Positions 50,691 to 63,561 of a stretch of 64,000 bases of DNA are shown piece after piece. Origin of the DNA: Atrina japonica (lineage: Eukaryota; Mollusca; Bivalvia; Pterioida; Pinnidae); NCBI GenBank assembly GCA_030159075.1, contig BROG01000903.1, forward strand, positions 124,001 through 188,000, in the 5' to 3' direction. A program made the position numbers and the translations under genes. Below the pieces are notes generated by a model. That model made no database searches and was not told the origin of the DNA. It saw only the letters and a list, made by a program, of their open reading frames with translations. Every line of letters begins with the position of its first letter. Within the stretch, counting starts at the first letter, position 1.

Positions 50691-50923
50691 TAACGTCAAA
50701 CTGATGTTTTGTATCTTATGAAAGAGAATTGCCACTGATTGCAAACTAATTGTCTCCATTCTCTGCAGTTTTGTCATAATATTTTGTACTCAGATCAAGT
50801 GACTTCACCAGAGAGTCGGACAAAGTCGCTTCCTGTTTCAAAATATTAACATTGATCACATTCGATGATATCTCGTTTCAATTTCTATGCAAGGAATAAA
50901 ACTTAAATAGACGCCTTTCTTGT

Positions 50924-50930
<7 letters not shown>
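50691..50930. other. Intergenic, mirrored at about 16240-16480, no gene seen
   Basis: Contains ATGTTTTGTATCTTATGAAA and AAGTGACTTCACCAGAGAGT, shared with the left arm. Confidence 0.5.
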
Positions 50931-50980
<50 letters not shown>

Positions 50981-51030
50981 GAGACAGAGAGAGAAAAGAG
51001 AGAGAGGGAGAGAGAGAGATAGAGGGAGGA
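50931..51030. repeat. (AG)n-rich tract
   Basis: About 22 AG units, then interrupted purine repeats. Mirror of 16076-16238. Confidence 0.96.
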
Positions 51031-51186
51031 GAATATATTGTTTCACACGATATATATTTTTATATAGATCTGTCACCTTTTATACAGATCTGTCACCACT
51101 ATGTGATGGTTTCGAACATATATATTGTTTTAGATGTATGCTAACAAATTGATAGTTGTCAGCATACATACATACATATACAGCTG

Positions 51187-51474
51187 GAGCCGGCCTGGCT
51201 CAGTCGGTAGCGCGCTCGACTCTGGATCGTGAGGTCGTAAGTTCGAGTCCCGCCGGCGACAGGTTGGTTTCCTGTCTTTCGGATGAGACAGTAAAAATTG
51301 GAGGTCCCGTGTCACAGTAGGTGTCGGCACGTTAAAGAACCCTCACTGCTCAATGGCCGTAAGTGCCGAGCATAGGCCAAAATTTAAAGCCCTTCACCGG
51401 CATTTGGTGACGTCTATATATGAGTGAAATATTCTTGAGTGGGACGTTAAACAACAATAAACAAACAAACAAAT
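51187..51474 (+). mobile_element. SINE-1, most complete copy
   Basis: The head GAGCCGGCCTGGCTCAGTCG contains a full A-box TGGCTCAGTCGG. The B-box is GTTCGAGTCC. The body and an ACAAACAAACAAA tail follow. Target duplication ATACAGCTG lies at 51178-51186 and 51475-51483. An RNA polymerase III-transcribed, tRNA-derived SINE is the best reading. A functional tRNA is unlikely because the acceptor and anticodon arms do not fold well. Confidence 0.95.
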
Positions 51475-51484
51475 ATACAGCTGT

Positions 51485-53392
51485 ATTCGTTTTTAGATAT
51501 GTGAACACATTGACAGTTTCGTATAATCATACCCTATCTAGTTATATGTGAAGGCAATGAAGGTTTCGAATACACATACTCTATTACAGCTATATTTCAA
51601 CACAATCAGAGTTTCCAATAAACATTCTCTTTTTTAACATTATGAGAAAAAATTGAGAGTTTCGAATAAACATACCCTATTTAACTATACGTGAAAACAA
51701 TCATAGTTTCGAACATACATACTAATATGTGAACACAATGAAATTTTCAAATAAACATACTCTATTTATAGATGTCTGTGAACACGACGATAGTTATGAA
51801 GTAAAAATGAAGAATTACCATTCGATATTCAAAACTGAAGTCCATTAGAACACGACGCATTAGATGTGAATATTTTCGTATACTACTTAATACATTTTTT
51901 TTCTAATTTTCTTGGCAAAGAGACATGCATCGTAGCTATTTAATGGATGCGCACCTGTACTACGAAATACGATGCGATTAGAAATGACGTCGATAAGTAA
52001 ATTCGAAATCAATGGGAAGCGAACAAGAGTCCTTGTAAGAAATTTCAAACATGATACATCAAATACCAAATCTTTCTAAAAAATGGAGGCAAAAACCTTA
52101 ATGGACCATGTCAAGTTATAATTGGCCTGGTGATTATACGCAAAATATTGACACTAAACTATTTAAGACACTCACAGTAGTTGGTTGTCATGTTGCCATA
52201 ATTTATTTTCGCTATATACTTTTAGTTAATTCATGTTTTTCCAATAACTCTGTCATCCAATTCTAACAAAACTTGATTCACAAAAACCTGAGGCTTTGGT
52301 ACTCATTTTTTAGAAATTCTATTGTAATATATTTATTTTTTCGGGAGAAATACGTTATTCGTTGTGAAAGTAACGTCATTTTTGTTTATTACAAAGATAA
52401 TGAATGGATTTGTGACGTAATACATAAACACCATGATAAAACCATCGACACTTATGTAATTTATGGATGTCGAAAATATTATCAAAATTAGACTTCTGGG
52501 GTTAAATGTGCCATTTTTCATTTACTTTGGATGTCTACCAAATTAAGAGGACAAAATTTAATTTTAATTATGGATTTAAGAGGTCCGTGTTTGTCCAAAT
52601 TTCACCAGATTTGTATTTTATCTCTTAGATATCCTGAATATTAATACTTTGGAATCTGTAACGTTATGTTTATACCTTTTGTCTTTTCGCCGCCATAACC
52701 ATACATACATATAGGAAAATTCATATAACCAGGCGGGTCGGAGTCTTGTGAACCCTTTCTTGACCTGGACGAGTTCAAATATTAGGTAATAAAGCATAAC
52801 ATTAAAATTACATTGACTGCTAGAGTTATCGTTCCTACTTGTCACCATACATTAGATAGTATCCATTGTCGAATCAAATGTTTTTTCCAGTGCAGCTGTT
52901 CATATCAGAAAAGTGAGTGGAGTCATCCGTATGATAATCTGTATATTACTGCGCCACGCCATCTTATGTGAATCGGACGATTATTATATGCATGCAAGAA
53001 GATCTATTTTCCTTTCAAACATTGTACAAACAAACAAAAATATTTTATACATTGCAGATCATAACTTATACGTATAATGTATGTAGAATCCTAGGACGTA
53101 TATGCCATGCAAATTTTGTAGAAGTATGACATATAAAAGCATGCCTAAACGAATCTCTTTACATGGCGGCCTATGACGATAGCATAAACTCTCCTCATCT
53201 CTTTTGAGGTGAACCTAAATGCGTGAGAAACAGCATTTGTTAATTATACTCAGTTGTTAGAAAGTTAATTAATTAATTACTAGTATTACAGGTTTTTACT
53301 TCTACTCTCTTCATATTATACATTTATGATGGACATTTGGTCGTAAACTTCAAAATTTGATTGAACAAATTTCCAATAAAAAGCTAGTTGTC
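51485..53392. other. Intergenic, mirrored at 13320-15485, no gene seen
   Basis: Retroelement tails at about 51800-51880 and 52555-52640 correspond to those in the left arm. The open frames at 51887, 52273 and 52333 are shorter than, or out of frame with, their mirrors. Confidence 0.5.
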
Positions 53393-54160
53393 TTCAAGTG
53401 ATAATTACCTTGGCACTGTCTTCAAGTGATAATTACCTTGGGACTGACTTCAAGTGATAATTACCTTGGGACTGACTTCAAGTGATAATTACCTTGGTAC
53501 TGTCTTCAAGTGATAATTACCTTGGCATTGTCTTCAAGTGATAATTACCTTGGGACTGACTTCAAGTGATAATTACCTTGGGACTGACTTCAAGTGATAA
53601 TTACCTTGGCACTGTCTTCAACTGATAATTACCTTGGCACTGTCTTCAAGTGATGATTACCTTGGGACTGACTTCAAGTGATAATTACCTTGGCAAAGTC
53701 TTCAAGTGATAATTACCTTGACAATGTCTTCAAGTGATAATTACCTTGGCACTGTCTTCAAGTGATAATTACCTTGGTACTGTCTTCAAGTGATAAATAC
53801 CTTGGCACTGTCTTCAAGTGATAATTACCTTGGAACTGTCTTCAAGTGATAATTACCTTGGTACTGTCTTCAAGTGATAATTACCTTGGCACTGTCTTCA
53901 AGTGATAATTACCTTGGCACTGTCTTCAAGTGATAATTACCTTGGGACTGTCTTCAAGTGATAATTACCTTGGTACTGTCTTCAAGTAATAATTACATTG
54001 GTACTGTCTTCAAGTAATAATTACATTGGTACTGTCTTCAAGTGAAAATAACCTTGGCACTGTCTTCAAGTGATAATTACCTTGGCATTGTCTTCAAGTA
54101 ATAATTACCTTGGGACTGTCTTCAAGTGATAATTACCTTGGTACTGTCTTCAAGTAATTG
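53393..54160. repeat. Minisatellite, 28 bp unit, about 27 copies (right arm)
   Basis: Tandem units contain GTCTTCAAGTGATAATTACC followed by TTGGCACT, with recurring variants (GGGACTGA, GGTACTGT, AAGTAATAATTACATT). Adjacent variant types cluster, suggesting local duplication. It lies about 300 bp from the 3' end of TRIM A. Confidence 0.97.
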
Positions 54161-54467
54161 GCACATTGTTACTTAACTCTTTTGAAGATCATTCTGTGGT
54201 TCATCTCGAATATGTTTTACTATTCCTAAACTCACAAGGTCAGATTCTCGACCAACCATAAAATTTTCATTTCTGATTTGATATATTTTCAAAAGTATCA
54301 AAAACAACACTTAATTTAATATTAAATTTGAATCAATAGGTATTGAAATAGGTCAAAACTATATACACTTCTTGTCTAAATAAAAATCAATATAAGATAT
54401 GTTTTACAAATTCATTGAACTGAAGTTGATGTCAGCAGATAACATGATAACGATCAATCTTTGTTTG
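54161..54467. other. 3' flank of TRIM A (right), no gene seen
   Basis: Mirror of 12899-13210, with the AACAACACTT element near 54303 but without the full inverted partner seen on the left. Confidence 0.5.
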
Positions 54468-57400
54468 TCATGGCAACTGAAATCTCACAAACGATCCCTT
54501 TCGTGATGCAACCCAAAGGTTTTGGTTTTTGTCGAAGTCCATTGCTATAGGTTTCTTACGGAATGTACTATAGCCCAGCTTTGTGATATTGTCGTGTCGT
54601 ACGACGAATATTTCCCTGTTTCCTTGATCAGCAATGTAGAGTGTGCCAGATACGTGATCCAGATACGTCTTGGTAGGGTAAAATGAATCCGGAAATGTTG
54701 ACTTGTCATATATCCGTTTCAAATTCCCATTGTAACATAAAACAAGAACGCTTTTCGTACTACTATCGGTTAAAATAAGCTCTGTATTTGTGTACACATG
54801 TTCTTCTTCAAAAATCGGATTGGTACTAATATACCATGGGGTATTAAATAGTTCCCCCTGATTTCCATTTATTATTCTAATACAACGACGATCTGTTATG
54901 TCAAATATCTTTATAAGTTTTGGTTTTGCATCACAGACGATCAACTGATTCCTCAACGAGGCGATGCCCTGTGGTGTTCTCACATCTGTGTTGAAATTCT
55001 CTACTTTGTACCTTAACTGTTGTTTTCTGATCATTTTGATACCAAACGTCGTTTTTCCTAAAATTATAAAGAATAAGACTTTTAGAATTAGAAAGAAATT
55101 CTAGAATCGTGAAAAGTTAAACAATGTATTAAATGGTACTGTTTTCGAGGAATTTGAAAATGATGGATAGCGTGATAAATATGATCTGGAATATTGAAGC
55201 ATTCAGTTGCTAAGTGTTTGTGGTGGTTTAGTGGTGGAAAGATTAACCCGCAAGTGGATTGCCCCTTGTTAATTTCCAAATAACTGGTCACATTTGAGAC
55301 TTTAAAAAGAAATAATGACGGTTCCTTCGCCAAGAGCTCGACATAAAGTGAAAGTCAAGGGTATTTAGGATGGGAACACATATTAATGAGTTAAACCTTA
55401 TTCTTCTCCAGTTAAAATATTTTTTTTCTTCAGTTAATCGTAGCTTTTCTTGTAAACCCACAACATTTGAAGAAAAACTAGATTTAATTATGAAAACTTG
55501 ATTTAACAACGCCAAACTAATTTTAATATTCGTTAATGTAAATGCGGCGTACTTAAATCTACTTTTTTTCTACTCTACATTTTGTCTCTAGAAAACTAGG
55601 TTTAAATCATTCTTGTAATTTTTAAACACTTAAACCTAGTTTTTATACGCCCGAGACGAGTCGAATTTCAAGGCCGTGGTATACAAATGTAGGTCATCGT
55701 TACTATTTTTAGAAATGATATATGTAACTTTACGCCAACATTTAGCTTGTCTGGAGCCTTTCCATCAAACATGTTTTTATACAATTGTTCCTTCCAATTA
55801 ATTCTCGAGACAAGTTGAACTTCAAGGTCGTGGTTTGTGAATGCTGCTATTTTTTAAAATTTGTACCTTATCTTGTCGACGCTTTCTGAGTAATTTAATG
55901 AATTATGTGTTGTAAAAAAGGCAAATCAATATTTCAACGCCATTGCCTGTGAATGTAGGGTAACATTACTACTTTTATAAATATAAAAACCTCAGATACC
56001 AAAGTGTAAATCAATAGAATGTCCAGGACACAGATAAAAATCCGATAAAAAATGGACAAACACGGACCTCTGGAAACCAAGAGGTGGGATCAGGTGCCAT
56101 GGAGGAGTAAGCATCCCCTGTCGACCGGTCACACTCGCCGTGAGTCCACAGTCAAGTCCAGTGAAACACGTGAAGAGTGTATCCTCGCCACAATTGGTAC
56201 AGACGTCTCAACAACCGCCAACGAAAAGGCAACTCAACATTTCACTTAGTGAAACAGAGTAGTCGTAAACAAGACTATTATACCGACGTAAAACTTGCGG
56301 AACGTACATACGTATCTTACATACCTGCGCTCTGTAGATTTTCGAATCAAGACACATTTCATTATGTATCTGCATGTATACTCCTACACAGGTCTACCAA
56401 GGTAAATCGGCACATGTTTATAAACGCAACGAGTATCAATCCGATCATAACACTGGTGACAAGCTACTTCAGACTTAGTAATGCATGCTGTCCGTGCAAG
56501 GCAATATGTTTTTCCTGTACAACCTATTTTTGGGAAGTAGTCCGTATTGGTTTAGGTTCTGGCTGATCCAGGATATGCCAGTTTTCCTTGGTAGATCTAA
56601 ACCTGTATATTTTACAAGGTTATACTCAAGTTCTAATCTCAACGCAACTAATACTCCTCTTTTGCATCCTTAGTGTTAATTGCTTCCTTCAAATAAACTG
56701 TGCATCGCTTTATATCGCGCACCTGTTATGTACCGTTTGTGGTTCTCTTGTTCTTGTTAAATCTACTTTTTTCATCAGTTAATGTGAGTTACTGAGAGAA
56801 ACCACGTTTAAATTATAAATCTAAGATGAATCAATAAAACGCTATAATCAACATTTCGTGCGATTTTCGATATCCCGCTGCCAATAATTTGTCAGTAAGT
56901 AGTTTACTTCTGTATATGAAATGTTCATATGTTGGCTATGTATTGGCATACCGGATCATTGGTGTGATATAAACAACATATGTAGGTGATTGGGGAATAT
57001 TACTACATAAATTTACGATGGATAAAAAACAAAATAGTTGCACTTGTGTATAGCCTGGTGATCAATTTCTTATCTGTGTCTCTAGTAGGTACAATGTCCA
57101 AATAGGAAGCGTGTGTTCTTTGTTCTTCCGTCTTTTTAATTTCTAGTTCGTTGGGATATATCGTGTTGATATATGTATGAAAACTGACATTGTATCTAAT
57201 ATTTCTAGATGTCAAGTTAAAGGCTACCACTAGCATTTCTTTTTTTTCTTTTTTTTTTGATTCAGAAGCTTTTGAGTGAAATTTGCTTCATATGAATAAC
57301 GACACAGGTCAGGCAATAAAGGGGTCCAATTGGTCCCCATGAGAATGCTGACAGTTTGCTGGAAGACAAGGTATCCAAACATTACAAATATATTATCTGC

Positions 57401-60366
57401 ATGTATTTAAAATCCCAGCATCTTTTTTATATCAACTACAAAGTATTTATGTATAGAATTATGGTTTTGGACGAAATAATTTTCATGATAACCAATGACT
57501 AAATATTTATATTACCCTAACCTTTAGTGAAAAAAAAGTTGCCGATGATGCCAAAAAGTCTTTCCTTTAATTCTTAATGTGGAATAATTGTGTAAAGAGT
57601 AGAAAAGTCGCAATAAAAAGAACCTGTACAGTATTGCTGAAGTAGTTTCTCCTTAACGACTATCAGTATTTTGGTAAACAGTGAAGATAAAAGTTTGCTA
57701 GACATTTGATGGATCCTGCTATACCTGTGTTTATATGAGATTGTGAAATTAAGGTATCCAATGTAAATCGGTATCAGTTGTAGATACATCAAAAGACTGT
57801 AATACTGACACATGATTTTTAAAGATTTCTTCCTTTGTATGTGGACTGCGTGTCTGTGTATGGTTACCGGAATTCGTTTTAAACCTCTAGTTCTTCTAAT
57901 AAACAATTATAATCACATGTCTTACAAATAGAAAAAAACTAGGATTACTAATTGTGAAAATCTAGGTTTAACTCATTAATGTGATTTTGGCGTACCATAC
58001 ATAGAGTACATGTTAGGAGTCTAAATAATTACTACATTAACGAGAGTCCAAAACACAGGTAAAAAAAACTGTGGCATTTCACCTTTCTTTGGCGACGTCT
58101 TCATATCTGTAAAAATTCTTGATGGGACATTAAACCGCAAAATCACTATTTATTAATCAATTTCTCATCAATTTTGTAATAATATTTTATACAATACATA
58201 TCAAGTAACCATACCGTCATCTGTGAGGAACACGGCTGTCTTGTGTTTTCCATCACGTGCAATTGTAATGTCAAATGGATTCTTGATGGAATCTGATTTA
58301 ATTTCACTGAGACGCATTCCGTTACTGTTGAAAACTGGCACAGTTGATTGGTTGGAACAGACAACGAATATTTTACCACCGTCTGATATTGCAATGCCTT
58401 CCAATTAAAAATCAAAATTTAAAATTATATATATGAAATTACACGAAAGACCAAAGACAATAGAATGTGATATATACATGTTCATGAGGAATATTCAGTG
58501 GATGCATATAATCAATCGGAATTTTAAAGATTTAAACAACTACAGACATGATTAGCACAATTAGTTGAATGATAAGGAAAGAGATTTTATATAGGTACCT
58601 GTTACATCCAACTCATCTTGAAACATCAACGTTTTTTTGCAATTAATGATCTTTGGTTCACTACGTGTCGACTCTTCCTGGAGTGTGTCATCATATGCTT
58701 CCATTTCTTGGCCTGTATACGGGCATTTCAGCTCAGTTTCGTTGAATTTACAATCTCCATCATCTACACAGTCATTGACTGTTTCAAATCCCTCACTGGT
58801 GTTTTCTGCTTCAGCTCCTAGCGCGTCAATATATTCATTTAATATATCTGTATTGTTCTTTGGCTGAGATAGGTTTCTGCGATTAGAAATACTTTGTATT
58901 TTATTTCTTGGCGGTATGGGGGGAGGAAGAGAATTGGCAATGAAGGATGGTGGGGCATGAAATGTGTTAATACAATCCATGTTTTGATTGTCTGCACATG
59001 AATATTTCAATGTCGTTTCCTCGACATGCAGTTCATAGATATTTTCTTTTGATTCATGGATGTAGTGACCTGTGTTAGCTGCTTCAGTTTGCATATATTT
59101 TTCGATACCGTGTTCATCCGTACATGGATATTTCAATGCAGATTCGTCCCGTTCTGAATTTTCTTCATTCCAATCAATGTCTGATCCAGTAACGTCTTGA
59201 TCTATGATCTCTGATTTATTTTGCTTTGTATTTCGTGGCGGCAGGGGAGGAGAACAGCAATTTGAAGATATAGGCAATTCAGGGTTTAGAAACAATCTTT
59301 TTATGTCACGGATAAATTGGTCCAAAAGAGTAGATATATCGAGTTTGATTTCAATACTAAAATCCAACATTTCTGGTCTATCATAACTATTTTCAATTTC
59401 CGACCATTTAGGTTCATAAGAAGTATCTTCAACAATGTCCAAATCACTTCCATATGCCAGTAGATTCTTGACAAGCTCACATAAGCTCTGCAGGTTTTCT
59501 CTTCTTCGACAGTTATTATCTGTCTCTGATTTTATTTCCTCTTCGATGCTTTCATAATTTTCTTTTAATTCCACTAGCTTTGTGTTTGTTTTTTCTCGAA
59601 GGATTGACGTTACTTTGGTTATAAAATTTTCAGCTTTGTCTCTTGCTTTATCGTAACTTTCTTTTAGTAATGTTATTTTCTCTTGTAATTCTGCATGTTT
59701 AGTACCACAGTTTTGCGACGATTCGATACAATAGTCTTGCAGTTGAGTATAAAATTGTCTGCATTCTTCTCCTATCGTACTTATATTTGTCAGCTGATGA
59801 TTCCTATGTTCAGTTAGACCACAGCTGTTACAGATAGGAATACCGTGATCTGAACAGTACAATTCAAGTTTCTGGGAAGGGTGGATTTTGCAAAACTCTC
59901 TCCTTGATTTAAGACTTTTGATTTCGTGTGGTTCTAGAAGAAGGTGATTAGATTCATGTTTTTCAGAACATTTTGAACACACATTTTTATCACATTCTAC
60001 ACAAAGTTTTATTTCTCCAGCTGTTGTGCTACAATTTCCACACGTATATGATTCATTTTTCGAGATATCAGTGCGTGATGCTTCGGCTTGGAACAGATCA
60101 ATGGCATTCTTCAGTTGAAAATTTTTTGGAAGTCCATCTGCTCCTCTGAGGTCTAAAACAAATGGTCGTCTGCAAAAAGGACACACTGAAGCATTATCAC
60201 CGTCAGCATGCTTGTTTGTTCTATGCCAGGTGTCGATGCAGACTTTACAGAATGAATGCCCACATGGAAGGACTCTTGGATCATTCATTAACAGAGTGCA
60301 TATGTCACATAAAGAAACATTTTTCTGTTTGGTTTTGAACGATTTGTCCCTGTCCCTGAATGCCAT
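54468..60366 (-). CDS. TRIM-NHL E3 ubiquitin ligase, copy A (right arm)
   Basis: Minus-strand exons 60366-58599, 58397-58215 and 55057-54468 join in phase 1 and give 846 residues. RING residues C20, C23, C35, H37, C40, C43, C62 and C65 are all present with the usual GHSFC. B-box 1, B-box 2, coiled coil, a linker with two PPxPPR motifs, and six NHL-like blades follow. Exon 1 has exactly the same length as in the left-arm copy (1768 nt), while exon 3 is 9 nt longer. The first 70 residues differ from the left-arm copy at about nine positions by eye, which is dense for a zinc-binding domain. Intron 2 (3.2 kb) carries an antisense-facing retroelement tail and an RT relic. The role is as for the other copies: a ubiquitin ligase with unknown target, possibly in immunity. 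Confidence 0.9.
55984..56310 (-). mobile_element. Retroelement 3'-tail insertion, right arm only
   Basis: The left-arm intron passes directly from TACAGAGCGCAGGTATGTAA to TTTATAAAAATAGTAATG (about 11360-11400). Here some 320 bp of the retroelement tail block lie between these steps, with TGGACAAACACGGACCTCTG on the plus strand, so the element itself is on the minus strand like the gene. Confidence 0.7.
56860..57905 (-). mobile_element. Reverse-transcriptase element relic in intron 2 of TRIM A (right)
   Basis: Mirror of 9800-10870, with the same broken RT pieces and the FYCDFSTLYTIIPH segment at about 57580. It is inserted in the sense orientation of the gene. Confidence 0.8.
58075..58140 (-). 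mobile_element. Old SINE 3'-end remnant in intron 2 of TRIM A (right)
   Basis: Minus-strand TTTAATGTCCCATCAAGAAT then ATGAAGACGTCGCCAAAG, matching the remnant in the other TRIM genes. Confidence 0.5.
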
Positions 60367-60385
60367 GATTTTCTTTGAAGGTCAT

Positions 60386-60600
60386 CTGCAAAGATAAGTT
60401 TGATATGGTTTACGTGTACAGAACTACATTAGTAAAATGACTACATATCTAAAACGACTGTGAATACGTATTCTGTGAGAGAACGTGCAACATGCAAACA
60501 CGTGAATGGAAGTGTTGGATCCCAGTTGTCTCTGAACTGGGAATGTTTTTAATATAAAGACCCTTCTACAACCACATGCTGATGGGGTCTGATGCTCAAA
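60386..60600 (-). promoter_or_regulatory. Conserved block upstream of TRIM A (right)
   Basis: Minus-strand order CACGTG (60499-60504), TTTGCATG, TTCTCTCAC, ATTTTACTAATGTAGT, GTAAACCATATCAAACTTAT and CTTTGCAG. There is no 62 bp module, in contrast to the left-arm gene. Confidence 0.45.
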
Positions 60601-61017
60601 TTCTGCCATTCTGATATCATAATAGTATGCTTAAAATATGTTGCCTTACGTTTGGATTGATTTAATATTAATTAATTGTTTTCAGACCATGAATACAGTA
60701 ATGCCTGGTTTCACGACCACATGTGTATAAAGACCACCTAGTCACATAGACCGTTTTCACTGCCCCCAATAACTCCATGTGTGTTCAAAACATCCTCTAT
60801 ATAAAGACCACTTCCCTATAAAGACCAGTTTTGATATATCCCTCAGGAGGTCAAGTATGTGTGAAGGGATATGTGATGTGTATTTGTCTCTATATATGGA
60901 GTTGTGATACTCTTGTATATTATATGTAATTCAAACATGATGTTATGTATATCTAATAATAAAATACAGTGGTAAGAGGTACTACCGATGTGACTGTTAA
61001 ATGGTGTTGATAAATGT

Positions 61018-61031
<14 letters not shown>
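60601..61031. other. Intergenic upstream of TRIM A (right), mirrored at 6660-7040, no gene seen
   Basis: Contains loosely repeated TATAAAGACCAC steps (60720-60830) also present in the left arm. Confidence 0.5.
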
Positions 61032-61068
<37 letters not shown>

Positions 61069-61149
61069 AGTTGACAAAGCAATCGCCAATCGACATTTAT
61101 TATTATATAACGATTGAATGAGAACAGAATGTATGAAACGAGCCAATTA

Positions 61150-61391
61150 GGGGAGGGGGCTCCGTGGCCGAGTGGTTAGAGCATTGCGCTTTAAATCACA
61201 AGGCCTCTCACCTCTGGTTCGAATCCCACTAGGGTCATTTCGAACTAAGTGGGAAAGTTTGCCAGTTTTCTTGCAGAAGGTCGGTGGTATTTACCCGGGT
61301 AACCTGGGTTTCTCCTCCACCAATAAAAACTGGACGCCATCATATGACTGAATAATTTTCAAGTATGGGGTAAAACAAAAAATTAAAAATC
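61150..61391 (+). mobile_element. SINE-2 copy, mirror of 6317-6540
   Basis: Head GGCTCCGTGGCCGAGTGG, B-box GGTTCGAATCC, body and AAATC-like tail. The target duplications, AAACGAGCCAATTA (61136-61149) and AAACGAGCATATTA (61392-61405), have diverged at two positions. This agrees with an older insertion than the private ones. Confidence 0.93.
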
Positions 61392-61683
61392 AAACGAGCA
61401 TATTAGAAAGTAGATGATAAGATAGTCATGTTATAATATACAATTTTGGCCTTCTGTGGAGGTACATATCCCGAATTGTATCCCTGGGCAGGTTATTGTC
61501 CCGACGTAGAAGCCCGAGGGAAATAACCCTTCCCAGGGTCACAAGTTTGGATGTATCCCGACACAAAGGTCCATGAATGTTTTATTATACCGAAATAAAC
61601 AATGCAAAACCAAATTTGAACGAGAATATTGAATATTTAATATATTCAAGCACAATATTTTATCAGCTTAATAAGGCATAGGA

Positions 61684-61967
61684 TTTGTTTGTTTATTGTT
61701 GTTTAACGTCCCACTCGAGAATATTTCACTCATATGGAGACGTCACCAAATGCCGGTGAAGGGCTTTCAAATTTTTGGCCTATGCTCGACACTTACGGCC
61801 ATTGAGCAGTAGGGTTCTTTAACGTGCCAACATCTACTGTGACACGGGACCTCCAGCTTTTACTGTCTCATCCGAAAGACAGGAAACCAACCTGTCGCCG
61901 GTGGGACTCGAACTCACGACCTCACGATCCAGAGTCGAGCGCGCTACCGACTGAGCCAGGCCGGCTC
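61684..61967 (-). mobile_element. SINE-1 insertion unique to the right arm, 13 bp target duplication
   Basis: Complete minus-strand SINE-1 flanked by ATAAGGCATAGGA at 61671-61683 and 61968-61980. The left arm has a single related sequence, AATGAGTCATAGGA in reverse complement near 6036-6049, with no insertion. Confidence 0.96.
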
Positions 61968-61980
61968 ATAAGGCATAGGA

Positions 61981-62619
61981 GGTCAAACCTATGGGGAGGG
62001 CGAAAGCAATCACCGGCAGTTTTACATATTTAATATTTTTTATTACGTAAATGGCCTGGTCATTCACTCGTTGTTTTAAATAAAATATTAAGTGGCTGAA
62101 TGTTTCCCTTGAAGTTAAAATTGTTCGATTTACATGCACGTGAGATTTGCCGGCAAGGGGTTATTTTCCTACTATTATCCCTCGTTATCAATGGCAGCAA
62201 ATGAATTATACCACGGTCACATGATTACCTTTGGGTTATTTCTCTCGGAGGTGGAGTTTCGGTGACAAATCCTTTTGTTATGTGACTGCTTTTAATCCGA
62301 TCGGGAATAATTTAACAAACATGATATATAATATTTATTAACCGAAAAAGAGGTCGTTAACTATAACACGGCATTTATTTAATTAGTTTGAAAACAATGT
62401 GTCAATCTCGCAAATGTCAGTAGATCTACGATGTGGAAGACTACCACACATTGTGATCTTATTCGGGATTAACAACTAAAATACGTTTTAAAAGGCTAAA
62501 TGTGTCGCATGTCTAGTATTTTAGAATCCTACTCATTCAGTAATGTTTGGACACTCTCGTCGTCTGTCATTTGAACACGCTAAATGTAGCTAGTCAACAT
62601 TGATAATTGGCTACACAAT
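61981..62619. other. Intergenic, mirrored at about 5300-6040, no gene seen
   Basis: Unique AT-rich DNA shared by the arms. Confidence 0.5.
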
Positions 62620-63355
62620 GAACGCCAAATGTTTACGTTGTAACGGTCTACACGATTACCTTGCCTTGGCTCAAAACAATGAACGCCAAACTTTTACGTT
62701 GTAACGGTCTACACGATTACCTTACCTCTGCTCAAAACAATGAACGCCAAACTTTTACATTGTAACGGGCTACACCACTGCCTTGCCTTGGCTCAAAACA
62801 ATGAACGCCAAACTTTTACGTTGTAACGGTCTACACGATTACCTTGCCTTGGCTCAAAACAATGAACGCCAAACTTTTACATTGTAACGGGCTACACCAC
62901 TGCCTTGCCTTGGCTCAAAACAATGAACGTCAAACTTTTACGTTGTAACGGGCTACACAATTACCTTGCCTTGGCTCAAAACAATGAACGCCAAACTTTT
63001 ACGTTGTAACGGTCTACACGATTACTTTGCCTTGGCTCAAAACAATGAACGCCAAACTTTTACGTTGTAACGGTCTACACGATTACCTTGCCTTGGCTCA
63101 AAACAATGAACGCCAAATTTTTACGTTGTAACGGTCTACACGATTACCTTGCCTTGGCTCAAAACAATGAACGCCAAAGTTTTACGTTGTAACGGTCTAC
63201 ACCACTGCCTTGCCTTGGCTCAAAACAATGAACGCCAAACGTTTACGTTGTAACGGGCTACACCACTGCCTTGCCTTGGCTCAAAACAATGAACGCCAAA
63301 CTTTTACGTTGTAACGGGCTACACCACTGTCTTGCCTTGGCTCAAAACAATGATA
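62620..63355. repeat. Minisatellite, about 61 bp unit, twelve copies (right arm)
   Basis: Units contain CAATGAACGCCAAACTTTTA, CGTTGTAACGGTCTACACGA and TTACCTTGCCTTGGCTCAAA. Two variant types (GGTCTACACGATTACC and GGGCTACACCACTGCC) alternate in blocks. The left arm has two units (5153-5290). Confidence 0.97.
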
Positions 63356-63485
63356 AAACTAAACAGCATTATCTAGGTCTCAGTCTACATCAAAAGACAA
63401 AACATGTATAACAAAATTACAAACAAAAATTTTGATTTATCAAAATGATCAAAACTACATAGAAACCTATTTGTCACTAGATGCC

Positions 63486-63488
<3 letters not shown>

Positions 63489-63559
<71 letters not shown>
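63489..63559. repeat. (AT)n microsatellite
   Basis: About 35 units; the left-arm counterpart near 5005-5030 is only a short TATAT run. Confidence 0.97.

Positions 63560-63561
<2 letters not shown>

Noticed and set aside
51190..51260. tRNA gene
   Set aside because: A-box and B-box are present, but the sequence repeats many times with a common body and tail, and the arms do not fold as a tRNA; it is a SINE head.
53393..54160. CRISPR array
   Set aside because: Units are directly tandem with no unique spacers; it is a eukaryotic minisatellite.
61155..61235. tRNA-Ser or tRNA-Leu gene
   Set aside because: Same reasoning; it is the head of SINE-2, with shared body, tail and target duplications.
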